Positions 51,885 to 61,424 of a stretch of 64,000 bases of DNA are shown one piece after another; the stretch's first letter is position 1, and each line of letters opens with the position of its first letter. The notes beneath the pieces were generated by a model that was given only the letters and a program-made list of their open reading frames with translations, was not told the origin of the DNA and did no database searches. This stretch comes from Oscillospiraceae bacterium (lineage in GTDB: Bacteria; Bacillota; Clostridia; Oscillospirales; Ruminococcaceae), in contig JAFRUS010000092.1 in the NCBI GenBank assembly GCA_017438745.1, positions 23,730 through 87,729 on the forward strand, read 5' to 3'. A program made the translations under genes and the position numbers.

Positions 51885-53294
51885 TCAGAATCTGAAGTAA
51901 AGGAACGGGCTGTTTGTTGAATCCACGAGAAGAATTGTGGATACAGCCAGAAGTACAACGGTGTAAGCTATTCTAAGTGTGCCGAAGGATGCGATCTTTA
52001 ATTCTGATGAATCATCGTCAGTCTTAAAGAGATTCTTTACAGGGAAGCATCCAATCAGGGCTGCAGCTATCAGGAATATGTTGTTTACAAATGAAGCTTT
52101 AACTGTTTCGTCGATAAATGCGTTGTGGTTGAGACCTACGAGATTTCCGAAGAAAGTACCGAGGTTTTTAAGATTTTCAAAGTAGAAAATACCGAATCCG
52201 ACTACGATGACGATCTTGTTGAAAATATGCTTTATAACTGCAGGGATCTTCTTCATTCTCTTTTTTCCGATGAGGCGTTCGATGTAGATGAACACGCCGA
52301 AGTAGAGGCCCCAGAGAACGAAGTTCCAGCTTGCGCCGTGCCACAGACCTGTACAGAACCATACTATGAACAGGTTGAGGGTAGGTATTCTCTTTCCGAA
52401 AACAGGAATGTAAAGCAGGTAGTCACGGAAGAATGAACCCAGTGATATATGCCATCTCTGCCAGAATTCTGTTACGTCCTTGCAGAGGAAAGGATAGTTG
52501 AAGTTTTCGTTGAAGTGGAATCCCATGATTCTTCCCATACCGATAGCCATGTCGGAATATCCTGAGAAGTCAAAGTAAACATACATTGCGTAGAGAATAA
52601 CGGCATACCATGTGCTGACGACTGAAAGTGTCGAAATATCCTTTTTATCGAAGAAATTCTGAACGATCGGATAAAGACTGTCAGCAAGGATTGCTTTCTT
52701 TGCAAGACCGATAATGATTCTTGTAATACCGTCGCTTATATCTTCCATTGTGGATGTTCTGTCTGAAAGTTCATCTTCGATATCGCTGTATCTTACGATA
52801 GGACCAGCCACGAGCTGCGGGAAGAGTGAGATGTACATGAGAAAACGGAAGTAGTTTTTCTGTACCTTAACTGAATCCCAGTGGCAGTCGATGGTGTATG
52901 ACATTGCCTGGAATGTGTAGAAACTGATACCAATCGGAAGCTTGATGTCCGGCACATAGAGATCCAGCGAGAAAATGCTGTTTATGTTTTCCATGATAAA
53001 ACCGGTATACTTGAATACCATGAGCATTCCGATGTTTACGACCAGTGAAAGGCCGAATACGAATTTCGCCATGAACTTATCCCGGTACATGTCAATGAGA
53101 CGTCCGGAAACGTAGTTAAGTATTGTGCTGCACAGGAGAAGTACGATGTAAGCCGGATCACCCCATGCGTAGAAAAGCAATGAAAAAATGATTATTACCG
53201 CGTTTTTTGCTTTTATGCCGTGTGCGACTTTAAAATAAAAGACCAGAAAAACCGCGAAAAAAACGTAAATGAAAAATAAACTGGAAAATACCAT
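51885..53294 (-). CDS. MBOAT family O-acyltransferase (AlgI/DltB-like)
   Basis: 469 residues, at least ten hydrophobic helices. Typical regions: IGISFYTFQAMSYTIDCHW, FLMYISLFPQLVAGPIVRYSD, VTEFWQRWHISLGSFFRDYLLYIPVFG and FIVWFCTGLWHGASWNFVLWGLYFG, the last carrying the conserved catalytic His. It passes an acyl group across the membrane to an outer acceptor. First gene of the operon MBOAT-DHHW-FkbH-ACP. The donor in AlgI systems is acetyl; the ACP/FkbH partners here suggest a different, ACP-bound group. Confidence 0.93.
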   Translation of the reverse strand: MVFSSLFFIYVFFAVFLVFYFKVAHGIKAKNAVIIIFSLLFYAWGDPAYIVLLLCSTILNYVSGRLIDMYRDKFMAKFVFGLSLVVNIGMLMVFKYTGFIMENINSIFSLDLYVPDIKLPIGISFYTFQAMSYTIDCHWDSVKVQKNYFRFLMYISLFPQLVAGPIVRYSDIEDELSDRTSTMEDISDGITRIIIGLAKKAILADSLYPIVQNFFDKKDISTLSVVSTWYAVILYAMYVYFDFSGYSDMAIGMGRIMGFHFNENFNYPFLCKDVTEFWQRWHISLGSFFRDYLLYIPVFGKRIPTLNLFIVWFCTGLWHGASWNFVLWGLYFGVFIYIERLIGKKRMKKIPAVIKHIFNKIVIVVGFGIFYFENLKNLGTFFGNLVGLNHNAFIDETVKASFVNNIFLIAAALIGCFPVKNLFKTDDDSSELKIASFGTLRIAYTVVLLAVSTILLVDSTNSPFLYFRF

Positions 53295-53456
53295 GCTGCC
53301 ATCCTTTGCTCTTAAAAATCTGTTCGTACAAGCGACAATTTGTAGAAATTTCCGAACGGTTTTTGCCGCTTACTTAAATTTTGCATACTATTTAATTGTA
53401 TACTTATCAGTCATAAAAATCAAGTAGAAAATCAAAAAAATAATTGTATTATATTG

Positions 53457-53485
53457 TTGAAATAGACGAACAAAAATGTTATAAT
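53457..53485 (+). promoter_or_regulatory. promoter of the GGDEF/sensor/lipoprotein operon
   Basis: TTGAAA and TATAAT spaced by 17 nt, 34 nt before the ATG at 53520. Confidence 0.8.
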
Positions 53486-53519
53486 AATAGAATAACGTAA
53501 ATTACATTGGGGTGATTGG

Positions 53520-54815
53520 ATGACAAATACAGTAAGAAACCGTTTAGTACTGAATCTTTTTCTTATTATGCTCATTACTTTCGGTATTATATTTACTGTT
53601 TCCTATACATCATTTTCAAAAAATATAAAAAAGGACGAGTATGTGGCATCCGATGCTGCAGCAAGTTTTGCACTGATAGAGATCAACGGGGATAAAGCCA
53701 AAACTTACGTCAAAACCAAGGAAACGGACACGGATTATCAGGTCGTTTTAAGACATCTTATGAATTATGTAAAGGACAGCAGTGTAACCCGCATTCGTGT
53801 TGTCAGCTTTACAGGCACTGTAGCATACAACATATACGATACCGGCAGCACCCAGGAGCTTGCCCAGAAGATTGCATATGATGACTACACGACCGATATG
53901 AAAACAAAGCTTGTGGAATGCAGGGAAACCTGGAATGTCACAAGAGGAAATACAAATTATACATACCGTCCGCTGCGTACGTCAGACGATGTTGCAGTAG
54001 GCTATATTATAGCCGAAAGTCATGTTGTAAATGACAGCTTTAATTACATACTGATCGTAATAATCGCTGCTTCCGTTGTGCTTATACTGATCACGAGTGT
54101 GGTTGTTGCGGAAAAAATCAGGAATGACTTACTTGTGCCGCTTGACAATTTCACTCATAAGATCGATGCAATCGCCAGAAAGAAGTCTTCTGACGCTGTC
54201 AGCATCGACTTTCTTCAGGACTTCGGAAAAGATAACAATCCTGTTATAAGCGAGCTCGGAGGATCGATTAAAAAGATGATCGAATCTGTAGGTGTTTCGA
54301 AAGACGACGTGGACAAGGCTATCTTTGAAGCTACACACGATGTAATGACCGGTGTTTTCAACAAGCGTCACTACGAAAACAAGGTCGAAAACTACAGTCA
54401 CTGTTCATCACTTCTTGTTATCTACTTTGATGTTAATAACTTAAAGCTTATGAATGATACTCTCGGACACGAACGCGGTGACTACGTTATCGAGAAAGCT
54501 GCAGAGTATATAAAGAGTCTGTCATCCGAGGAAAATGAAAATGAATTTGACTGCTTCAGAATGGGCGGTGACGAGTTCCTTCTCGTGGTAAGAAACCGTT
54601 CATACCGTGAAATGATTGCTCTTGTAAACAGGCTCGACGAGGATTGTCCTGTTATCGTAAGTGCCGATACAGACAGCATCAAATGCTCTGTTGCCTACGG
54701 CTATGCATATGCTAAGGAAAGTTACGTGTATGAACAGCTCCTTGCTGAAGCTGAAGATAACATGTACAGAAAAAAATACGAGATAAAACAGCAGCTAAAT
54801 ATGCCGGACAGGTAA
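53520..54815 (+). CDS. membrane diguanylate cyclase (GGDEF intact)
   Basis: 431 residues. Helix 1 (about 9-31), an outer domain (32-175), helix 2 (178-200), a HAMP-like linker and a GGDEF domain from 275: DVMTGVFNKRHYE, YFDVNNLKLMNDTLGHERGDYVI and FRMGGDEFLLVV with all five residues. Unlike the two at 28015 and 28969 this one should make c-di-GMP. No RxxD inhibition site is visible just before the motif (FDCFRM). The downstream genes encode a sensor-like protein and lipoproteins; the PilZ protein at 13000 is a possible reader. Confidence 0.9.
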   Translation: MTNTVRNRLVLNLFLIMLITFGIIFTVSYTSFSKNIKKDEYVASDAAASFALIEINGDKAKTYVKTKETDTDYQVVLRHLMNYVKDSSVTRIRVVSFTGTVAYNIYDTGSTQELAQKIAYDDYTTDMKTKLVECRETWNVTRGNTNYTYRPLRTSDDVAVGYIIAESHVVNDSFNYILIVIIAASVVLILITSVVVAEKIRNDLLVPLDNFTHKIDAIARKKSSDAVSIDFLQDFGKDNNPVISELGGSIKKMIESVGVSKDDVDKAIFEATHDVMTGVFNKRHYENKVENYSHCSSLLVIYFDVNNLKLMNDTLGHERGDYVIEKAAEYIKSLSSEENENEFDCFRMGGDEFLLVVRNRSYREMIALVNRLDEDCPVIVSADTDSIKCSVAYGYAYAKESYVYEQLLAEAEDNMYRKKYEIKQQLNMPDR

Positions 54816-54860
54816 GAAAAGATATAATTCCAGGGGGACCGGGTAAAATCGGGGATAAGT

Positions 54861-56474
54861 ATGAAAAGGAAAAGAAAAAAGAAACAGATAAAAGCAGGCT
54901 TTGCTTCCAATATAAAGATCAAGAACAAGGTATCGATAATCGTTGTTACTCTTATGATATGTCTTATCGTTATCTGTTACGGATCATACTATGTCGTTTC
55001 TTCCATGATCGCCGAGAACAAGAAGGAAAGCGAGAAGCTGGTGGCAGCTTCAGCACAGCGCTATGTTGAAAACGAAATAGACAGCATGGTGCGTATCTCG
55101 GAATCAGTCTACAGAAACGAAGATATTTACGATCTCATCAGTAAGAAATACGGCTCCGTTCTTGAATATCACCAGGCATTCTATGACTTTGACAAGAACA
55201 AGTTCCCGTCAACTACAGCCGGAAGTGCTGTTGAACAGCTTCTTGTCTATACCGCCAACGATACAGTAATGAGCGGTAAGTACATAAGCAGATTAAGTGA
55301 TGTAAAGAACGAGGAATGGTACGCCAGATACAAGGAACTGGACAGAGACGTTATCCTGTTCTGCTCAAGCGAGAACAATCAGCTTTCTCTTATCAGAAAA
55401 CTCAATTACAAAAAGACCGGCACAGGCGATGCAGTTCTGAAGCTCGACTTCAACTCTTCGCGAATTGCTGAAAGTTTTGAAAAGATGGGCTTTGAAGGCC
55501 GTATATACGCTGCGGTGGACAGAAAGATCATTTGCAGCAACATCAAAAACAGTCAGCTTCCGTCAGTCAGTGAACTGGACGGCTACTACAGTACTTACAA
55601 GAATTATTATACCTGCAATATCGACTTCTACGTTAAGGCGGGCAAAAAGACCATTGTTCCGGTTTTCGCTATACCGTTTGCAGTTCCTCTTCTTATAATT
55701 CTTATACTCGGTATCCTGGTTGTTCTCATAATAATCGATGACTTCAAGAACAGGACTATTGAGGTGTGCAATATCTGTGACGGCAAAAAGAAATCGACAG
55801 ATATCCGCAAAAGAAGTCTGGGAAGTGACGAGATAGGCCGCCTTTATGATGATGTAAGCGACAAGCTCACAGACCTTAAGCGTCTTGCTGATGAAAGAAA
55901 GAATATGAAAGACTTCGTTGATGAATACAGAAGCAGAACCAACGAGGTAATTCTCTCGGCACTGAATTATGAAACCATGAAAATATACGGGCTCGGATCC
56001 ATGGAAAAGGTATCTGTCCCGGTTTCACTTGATGAGGAACTTCTTAACCTGAGCGATTTCCTCAATATACTCAAGGAAAGGGAATACTTCAAGTATTCGC
56101 TTCTGTCAGACACGACATCGAAGGTTAAGAACGTTATCCCTTATTCACTTGCTGCGGTGGCGCTTCATGTTGCACAGTACAACGGAACAGGTGCTGAAGT
56201 GGAGGTCGACGTCTGCGAACATGACGGATGCTACAGTGTTCGTTTCCATAAGGCAGGTACATTCTTAACTTCTGCGGATGTTCTTAAGCTCAGGGCTATC
56301 TTTGAACCTGAGGGCTCAAGAGGGCTTCCATCATTCAACGCTGAAGATGAATTCAATCCTTATGTAAGACTCAGCAGATTTTACCTTGACGATATCACCC
56401 TGAACATAAATTCAAAGGAAGAACTCGATTTTGAATTTATCATCACAAACAGGACGGGCGAAAAGGAGCAGTGA
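54861..56474 (+). CDS. degenerate YesM-like sensor kinase (no H-box, no N-box)
   Basis: 537 residues. Basic start, helix 1 (25-47), an outer dCache-like domain (50-265), helix 2 (268-292), a HAMP-like linker and a C-terminal domain. VSLDEELLNLSDFLNILKEREYFKYSLL matches the stretch before the ATPase of YesM kinases, but the place of LQPLVENAIKHG reads LAAVALHVAQYNG and the phospho-His motif (PHFLYN type) is absent. It cannot be a normal histidine kinase. No response regulator follows; the next genes are two solute-binding lipoproteins, one base and then 16 nt away. Confidence 0.72.
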   Translation: MKRKRKKKQIKAGFASNIKIKNKVSIIVVTLMICLIVICYGSYYVVSSMIAENKKESEKLVAASAQRYVENEIDSMVRISESVYRNEDIYDLISKKYGSVLEYHQAFYDFDKNKFPSTTAGSAVEQLLVYTANDTVMSGKYISRLSDVKNEEWYARYKELDRDVILFCSSENNQLSLIRKLNYKKTGTGDAVLKLDFNSSRIAESFEKMGFEGRIYAAVDRKIICSNIKNSQLPSVSELDGYYSTYKNYYTCNIDFYVKAGKKTIVPVFAIPFAVPLLIILILGILVVLIIIDDFKNRTIEVCNICDGKKKSTDIRKRSLGSDEIGRLYDDVSDKLTDLKRLADERKNMKDFVDEYRSRTNEVILSALNYETMKIYGLGSMEKVSVPVSLDEELLNLSDFLNILKEREYFKYSLLSDTTSKVKNVIPYSLAAVALHVAQYNGTGAEVEVDVCEHDGCYSVRFHKAGTFLTSADVLKLRAIFEPEGSRGLPSFNAEDEFNPYVRLSRFYLDDITLNINSKEELDFEFIITNRTGEKEQ

Positions 56475-56475
56475 C

Positions 56476-58107
56476 ATGAGAATGAAAACATCACGTATTA
56501 TTGCTTCCGTGCTTGCAGCTTCACTTACAGTGAATTTCTGCGGATGCAGTACTCCATTTGACTTCGGCAAAAAAGATATCAAGGAATTTACTGCTTACTT
56601 TGACATGAACGGTACGGAACTTCCGGCCGACAACGATATACAGAATATCATCGCTGAAAAAACAGGTGTGATCTGTCATGAAACCTGGAAAGATCCGAAC
56701 AAGCCAGAGGCGGAGACCATCGAAGAGATGATAATCGCCAATAAATATCCGGACTTTATCTACGGTGGAACCGGACAGCAGGCACTTGTTGATGCCAATG
56801 CCCTTATCCCGATAAACGAATTCTGGGACGGGTACGAAAACTTACAGAATTATTTCACTCCTGAGGAGTGGGACAGATTAAAGGATGAAAACGGATATAT
56901 ACACTACATTCCTGCTTTCAGTAAAACATATATCAAAGAGACCGATCCGGATTATTCAAACGAAGCTTTCTGGATACAGGCAAAGGTTCTTGAATGGGGC
57001 GGATATCCTGATCTCAGAACCCTCGACCAGTATTTTGATCTTATCGAACGCTATCTGAAGGAACATCCGGAAAACGAGGACGGACAAAAGAATATCGGCT
57101 ATGAGATACTGACTGACGGATATCTTTATTTCTGCATGGAAAATCCGCCGCAGTTTCTCGACGGTTATCCTAATGACGGCTGCTGCATCGTCAACCCGAT
57201 GACTATGACGGCTGTTGATTACAATGTTACACCTACAGCTGTAAAATGGTTTAAAAAGCTCAACGAGGAATATCATAAGGGAGTCATCGATCCTGATTTT
57301 GCCTTTATGTCGACAGGACAGTATTTCGACAAGATCCGTTCCGGTACAGTTCTCGGCATGGTGGATCAGCGCTGGAATTTCCAGGGGGCTGAGGACGAAC
57401 TGCCGGCTGACTCCAAGTACATTCCTTTTGATATTGTCATAAACGACGGCATAACTCCGTGCTATGGATCGCCGAGAGCGATGGATACCTCGCAGGGCAT
57501 CGGTATCTCAGTCGACTGTGATGACATAGATGCGGCGCTTAAATTCCTCGATGACCTGCTTTCGCCGGAAATACTTAATCTCCGTTTCTGGGGAGTTGAA
57601 GGTCAGGATTATCACCGTGATGACGCTTCCGGAAAGTTTTACAGGGACGACAAACAGAAATCAAGAGGCTTCAGCGAAGAATATGTCAGCAGTCATTTCT
57701 GCCGCTATCAGGGATTCCCGTACTATTCGGGCATGAACCAGGATGGCATCAACACATACCGTCCGGAAAATCAGCCGGAGGAATATTCAAGTACATTAAG
57801 CGGATCAGTCAAGAAATGTCTCGAAGCATATGGTGTTCAGACACCATCCGAACTTATCCGTTCCAATATAGAAAACGGTCCGTGGTTTCCTATGTGGTCC
57901 TACACCAATAATTTTACGGATGATACTGCGTACGGACGTGCAAAGGAACAAATGGACAATGTTAAGCACCGTTATCTTCCTGAAGTTATCATGAGTGATG
58001 ACTTTACCGCATCGTGGGAGGAATACATGAAGGCTTATCGTGCCTGCGATACCAATGCATATTTTGACGAGCTGACTGCTGAGATCAGAAGAAGAGCCGG
58101 AAAGTAA
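56476..58107 (+). CDS. solute-binding lipoprotein (LplA-like), copy 1
   Basis: 543 residues from ATG 56476 behind AAGGAG, one base after the sensor gene. Signal peptide with lipobox NFCGC (about residues 20-24, Cys24 as acceptor). The mature part has the family-1 extracellular solute-binding fold: IAEKTGVICHETW, YPDFIYGGTGQQALVDANALIPINEFWDGYENLQNYFTPEEWDRL, AFWIQAKVLEWGGYPD and TSQGIGISVDCDDIDAALKFLDDLLSPEI. Such proteins bind oligosaccharides in Lpl/Ytc systems. No permease gene is next to it, so it probably feeds the sensor or shares a remote transporter. Confidence 0.85.
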   Translation: MRMKTSRIIASVLAASLTVNFCGCSTPFDFGKKDIKEFTAYFDMNGTELPADNDIQNIIAEKTGVICHETWKDPNKPEAETIEEMIIANKYPDFIYGGTGQQALVDANALIPINEFWDGYENLQNYFTPEEWDRLKDENGYIHYIPAFSKTYIKETDPDYSNEAFWIQAKVLEWGGYPDLRTLDQYFDLIERYLKEHPENEDGQKNIGYEILTDGYLYFCMENPPQFLDGYPNDGCCIVNPMTMTAVDYNVTPTAVKWFKKLNEEYHKGVIDPDFAFMSTGQYFDKIRSGTVLGMVDQRWNFQGAEDELPADSKYIPFDIVINDGITPCYGSPRAMDTSQGIGISVDCDDIDAALKFLDDLLSPEILNLRFWGVEGQDYHRDDASGKFYRDDKQKSRGFSEEYVSSHFCRYQGFPYYSGMNQDGINTYRPENQPEEYSSTLSGSVKKCLEAYGVQTPSELIRSNIENGPWFPMWSYTNNFTDDTAYGRAKEQMDNVKHRYLPEVIMSDDFTASWEEYMKAYRACDTNAYFDELTAEIRRRAGK

Positions 58108-58123
58108 GGCAGGGGGTGTTATT

Positions 58124-59824
58124 TTGTCAAAGAAATTATTATCACTGCTTTTCACATGCCTTATCGGCGTATCGGCTGTATCGTGCAGCTCTCCTGTGAC
58201 AAGGAAACAGATCGTTCCGGAAGCAAGAGCGGTAAAACACTATACAGGATTCTTTGCTGCTCTTAAGGATGACTGTTCGGAAAGTGAAAGAATACGCAGC
58301 ATCATAGCAGATAAGACCGGGGCGGTATGCGAGGAAAAATGGCTCACGAAGAATGACAACCGTGACGATGTTATAAGCATAATGATAAACAAGGGTGATT
58401 ATCCGGATTTTATCTATGCCGGCACTGATCATTCAAAGTTCCTTGAAGCCAAAGCCTATATACCGCTTGAAAATTACATAGAAAAAAACCAGAACCTCAA
58501 GAATTATTTCACTGAAGAGGAATGGGACAGGATAAAGAGTCCTGATGGTCACATTTATATTATTCCGTGCTTTTCCAAAGTGAATATGTACGACACCAAT
58601 ACCATCCACAACGATGAGGCGTTCTGGATTCAGGTGCGTGTACTGAAATGGGCGGGTTATCCGGACATTGAGACACCGGATGAATATTTTGACCTTATCA
58701 GACGATATCTCCGTGCACATCCTGAAGATGAAAACGGAAAGAAACTCATCGGCTATGATATTCTTACGGAAGGATATCTTTACTTCTGCCTGGAAAATCC
58801 GCCGCAGTTTCTCGACGGCTATCCGAATGACGGCTGCTGTATCGTTGACAGAAAAACCAACACAGTCATTGACTACAATACAACGCCTACTGCAAAAAGG
58901 TGGTTTCAGACACTCAACAGGGAATATCATAACGGTACCATCGATCCTGACTGCTTCGTTATGACCAACAATCAGTATTTTTCCAAGCTTTCTGAAGGCG
59001 TAGTCCTCGGTATGGTTGATCAGTGGTGGAATTTCGGACACTACGTTGAAGATCTTCCTGATGAATGTGCCTATGTTCCGCTGGGACTGACCATTGACAA
59101 GGGAATGACGGAACATTACCATTCCGAACCTGCTTTCGACACATCACAGGGAATCGGCGTTTCAGTAAGCTGCCAAGATCCTGACGGCGCAGTTGCATTC
59201 ATAAACGATCTCCTTGATCCTGAAATATTCACTCTGAGAATGTGGGGAGAAGAGGGAGTCGATTATACCGTGGATGAAGACGGCGTGTTCTCTCTTATAA
59301 CTCCGGAACCTGAGAACCCGGATGTTACAGAGGCAGTAACTGATCTTTCCTTCTCCGAAGAAACGGAAGAACCAGCCGAAGAATCAGCAGATGAAACGGA
59401 AGAAGACGCTTCCGATTATGCATATCCGTATTTTCCGATATACAAGGGCATGAATCCTGACGGAATAAATGCATATTCTCCGGAATACCAGCCGTCTGAA
59501 TTCTATAACAAACTCAGTGAGATAATGCAGGAGTGCTTTGATGCATATGGAGTTCATACTTATGTGGAACTTCTGGATAAATCTGAAAAGAACGCTCCGT
59601 GGTATCCTATGTGGAGTTACACCAACAACTTTACTGAAGATACTGTATACGGAAGAGCGAAAATCAGTATGGATGAAGTAAAGCATGAATATCTGCCGCG
59701 TGTTGTCATGAGCGATGATTTTGAGGCAGCCTGGGATGAGTACATGCAGGCATATAAAAACTGTAATGCTGAATCCTATATTGCAGAGCTTCAGAATGAA
59801 GTTACAAGACGTATTAATAAATGA
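58124..59824 (+). CDS. solute-binding lipoprotein (LplA-like), copy 2
   Basis: 566 residues, TTG start behind AGGGGG. Signal peptide with lipobox AVSC (Cys about 24). Clearly paralogous to the preceding gene along its length: NYPDFIYAGTDHSKFL-like, NYFTEEEWDRIKSPDGHIYIIPCFSK, AFWIQVRVLKWAGYPD, PPQFLDGYPNDGCCIV and the shared end YLPRVVMSDDFEAAWDEYMQAY. It has an extra acidic Glu/Thr-rich insert near 405-425 that copy 1 lacks. A recent tandem duplication that has diverged is the best reading. Ligand unknown. Confidence 0.85.
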   Translation: MSKKLLSLLFTCLIGVSAVSCSSPVTRKQIVPEARAVKHYTGFFAALKDDCSESERIRSIIADKTGAVCEEKWLTKNDNRDDVISIMINKGDYPDFIYAGTDHSKFLEAKAYIPLENYIEKNQNLKNYFTEEEWDRIKSPDGHIYIIPCFSKVNMYDTNTIHNDEAFWIQVRVLKWAGYPDIETPDEYFDLIRRYLRAHPEDENGKKLIGYDILTEGYLYFCLENPPQFLDGYPNDGCCIVDRKTNTVIDYNTTPTAKRWFQTLNREYHNGTIDPDCFVMTNNQYFSKLSEGVVLGMVDQWWNFGHYVEDLPDECAYVPLGLTIDKGMTEHYHSEPAFDTSQGIGVSVSCQDPDGAVAFINDLLDPEIFTLRMWGEEGVDYTVDEDGVFSLITPEPENPDVTEAVTDLSFSEETEEPAEESADETEEDASDYAYPYFPIYKGMNPDGINAYSPEYQPSEFYNKLSEIMQECFDAYGVHTYVELLDKSEKNAPWYPMWSYTNNFTEDTVYGRAKISMDEVKHEYLPRVVMSDDFEAAWDEYMQAYKNCNAESYIAELQNEVTRRINK

Positions 59825-59869
59825 AATACTGTTTAAGTCGTAAATCCGTGTAATATATCAGCGGTTTAC

Positions 59870-59899
59870 TTGACAAGTATTGCAGAATTATGATAGTAT
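59870..59899 (+). promoter_or_regulatory. promoter of tyrS
   Basis: TTGACA and TAGTAT with an 18-nt spacer. The ~120-nt leader has a hairpin CTGACTTTG/CAGAGTCAG (59907-59930) with TCTGTTC after it. I see no T-box sequence. Confidence 0.6.
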
Positions 59900-60029
59900 T
59901 AAAAGGCTGACTTTGTTTTAACAGAGTCAGTCTGTTCATGTTTACAGATAAAAAGAAAATTGCTGTGACCGGTATTGCGGTAAAATCAGCGTTTTCTGAA
60001 GTATATTAAAAAATACAGGAGGATAAAAA

Positions 60030-61247
60030 ATGACTTTATTTGAAGAACTTCAGAGAAGAGGTCTTCTCGCACAGCTTACAGATGAAGAAGAAATCAAGAA
60101 TCTTATAAATGCAGGTAAAGCAACTTTCTATATAGGTTTCGACCCTACAGCAGACTCACTTCACGTTGGTCACTTCATGGCTCTCTGCCTTATGAAGAGA
60201 CTCCAGATGGCAGGCAACAAGCCGATCGTTCTTATCGGCGGCGGTACTGCTATGATCGGTGACCCTTCTGGCAAGACTGACATGAGAAAGATGATGACAA
60301 AGGAAACTATCAACCACAACGTTGAATGCTTCAAGAAGCAGATGAGCAGATTCATCGATTTCTCAGAAGACAAGGCTATCGTAGTAAATAACGGAGACTG
60401 GCTCCTTGACCTTAACTACGTTGACGTGCTCCGAGAAGTGGGTGCTTGCTTCTCAGTGAACAAGATGCTTACATTCGAATGCTACAAGCAGAGAATGGAA
60501 CGCGGACTTACATTCCTTGAATTCAACTACATGATCATGCAGAGCTACGATTTCTACATGCTCTTCCAGAAGTACGGCTGTAACATGCAGTTCGGCGGCG
60601 ATGACCAGTGGGCTAACATGCTCGGCGGTACTGAACTTATCAGAAAGAAGCTCGGCAAGGATGCACACGCAATGACTATCACACTTCTCCTTAACTCAGA
60701 AGGCAAGAAGATGGGTAAGACAGAGAAGGGTGCAGTATGGCTCGATCCTGAAAAGACATCACCATACGACTTCTACCAGTACTGGAGAAACGTTGCTGAT
60801 ACAGATGTTATCAAGTGCCTCAAGATGCTCACATTCGTTCCTGTTGAACAGATCGAGGAGATGGAAAAGAACATGGAAGGTGCTCAGTACAACGAAGCGA
60901 AGTCACTCCTTGCATACGAACTCACAAAGCTCGTTCACGGCGAAGAGGAAGCAGCCAAGGCAGACGCAGCGGCAAAGGCAATCTTTGCAGGCGGCGGTGA
61001 CAGTGCAGATATGCCTTCAACAGCCATCACAGCTGAAGACGCTCCGGAAGGAAAGATCGGTATTCTTTCACTCCTCGTTAAGTGCGGACTCTGCAAGTCA
61101 AACAGCGAAGCAAGACAGCTTGTTACACAGAATGGTATTGCAGTTGACGGCGAAAAGTTCACAGATCCTAAGGGACTTGTTGATATTAACGAACCAGTTG
61201 TTATCAAGAAGGGCAAGAAGATCTTCCACAAGGCTATGCTCGGCTGA
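60030..61247 (+). CDS. tyrS: tyrosyl-tRNA synthetase
   Basis: 405 residues, normal for TyrRS. Class I motifs: DSLHVGHFM (HVGH form of HIGH, residues 45-48) and EGKKMGKTEKGAVWLD (KMGKT form of KMSKS). Tyr-binding residues lie in FYIGFDPTADSLHVG and in YMIMQSYDFYMLFQKYGCNMQFGGDDQWANM. The C-terminal S4 domain (LVKCGLCKSNSEARQLVTQNGIAVDG) grips the anticodon arm. KMGKT puts it in the TyrZ-like rather than the KFGKT group. AGGAGG precedes the ATG. Confidence 0.97.
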   Translation: MTLFEELQRRGLLAQLTDEEEIKNLINAGKATFYIGFDPTADSLHVGHFMALCLMKRLQMAGNKPIVLIGGGTAMIGDPSGKTDMRKMMTKETINHNVECFKKQMSRFIDFSEDKAIVVNNGDWLLDLNYVDVLREVGACFSVNKMLTFECYKQRMERGLTFLEFNYMIMQSYDFYMLFQKYGCNMQFGGDDQWANMLGGTELIRKKLGKDAHAMTITLLLNSEGKKMGKTEKGAVWLDPEKTSPYDFYQYWRNVADTDVIKCLKMLTFVPVEQIEEMEKNMEGAQYNEAKSLLAYELTKLVHGEEEAAKADAAAKAIFAGGGDSADMPSTAITAEDAPEGKIGILSLLVKCGLCKSNSEARQLVTQNGIAVDGEKFTDPKGLVDINEPVVIKKGKKIFHKAMLG

Positions 61248-61275
61248 TAAGCCCCAAAACCGAATATAAAAAATC

Positions 61276-61313
61276 AAAGCGATGTTATCCTTTCCGGAAA
61301 ACATCGCTTTTTT
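61276..61313 (+). terminator. terminator of tyrS
   Basis: AAAGCGATGTT and AACATCGCTTT form an 11-bp perfect stem, then TTTT. Confidence 0.92.
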
Positions 61314-61314
61314 A

Positions 61315-61424
61315 GGAAAACGCTGATTTATTCATAAATCAGCATGGGGCTCCGGGGCGAAGCCCCGCAAATCCCAACCCCGGAAATCCGGCGAAGCCGG
61401 ATTTCCGATTTAATCAGTGTTTCC
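61315..61424. repeat. ~110-nt palindromic intergenic repeat, copy 3
   Basis: Begins GGAAAACGCTGA and ends TCAGTGTTTCC. Hairpins CTGATTTATTCATAAATCAG, GGGGCGAAGCCCCG and GGAAATCCGGCGAAGCCGG...; almost identical to copy 2 at 10324. The rest of the 61425-61522 gap holds nothing I recognise. Confidence 0.85.

Noticed and set aside
51235..51900. Open frame of 221 codons on + inside the DHHW gene
   Set aside because: It is the reverse image of the Thr/Pro/Val-rich linker and N-terminus; the minus gene has the DHHW motif and operon context.
58433..59122. Antisense frame of 229 codons in the second lipoprotein gene
   Set aside because: The + strand gene is paralogous to its neighbour over this range, which fixes the coding strand.
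59900..60029. T-box riboswitch before tyrS
   Set aside because: There is a hairpin, but no AGGGTGGNACCGCG-like antiterminator sequence and the leader is too short.
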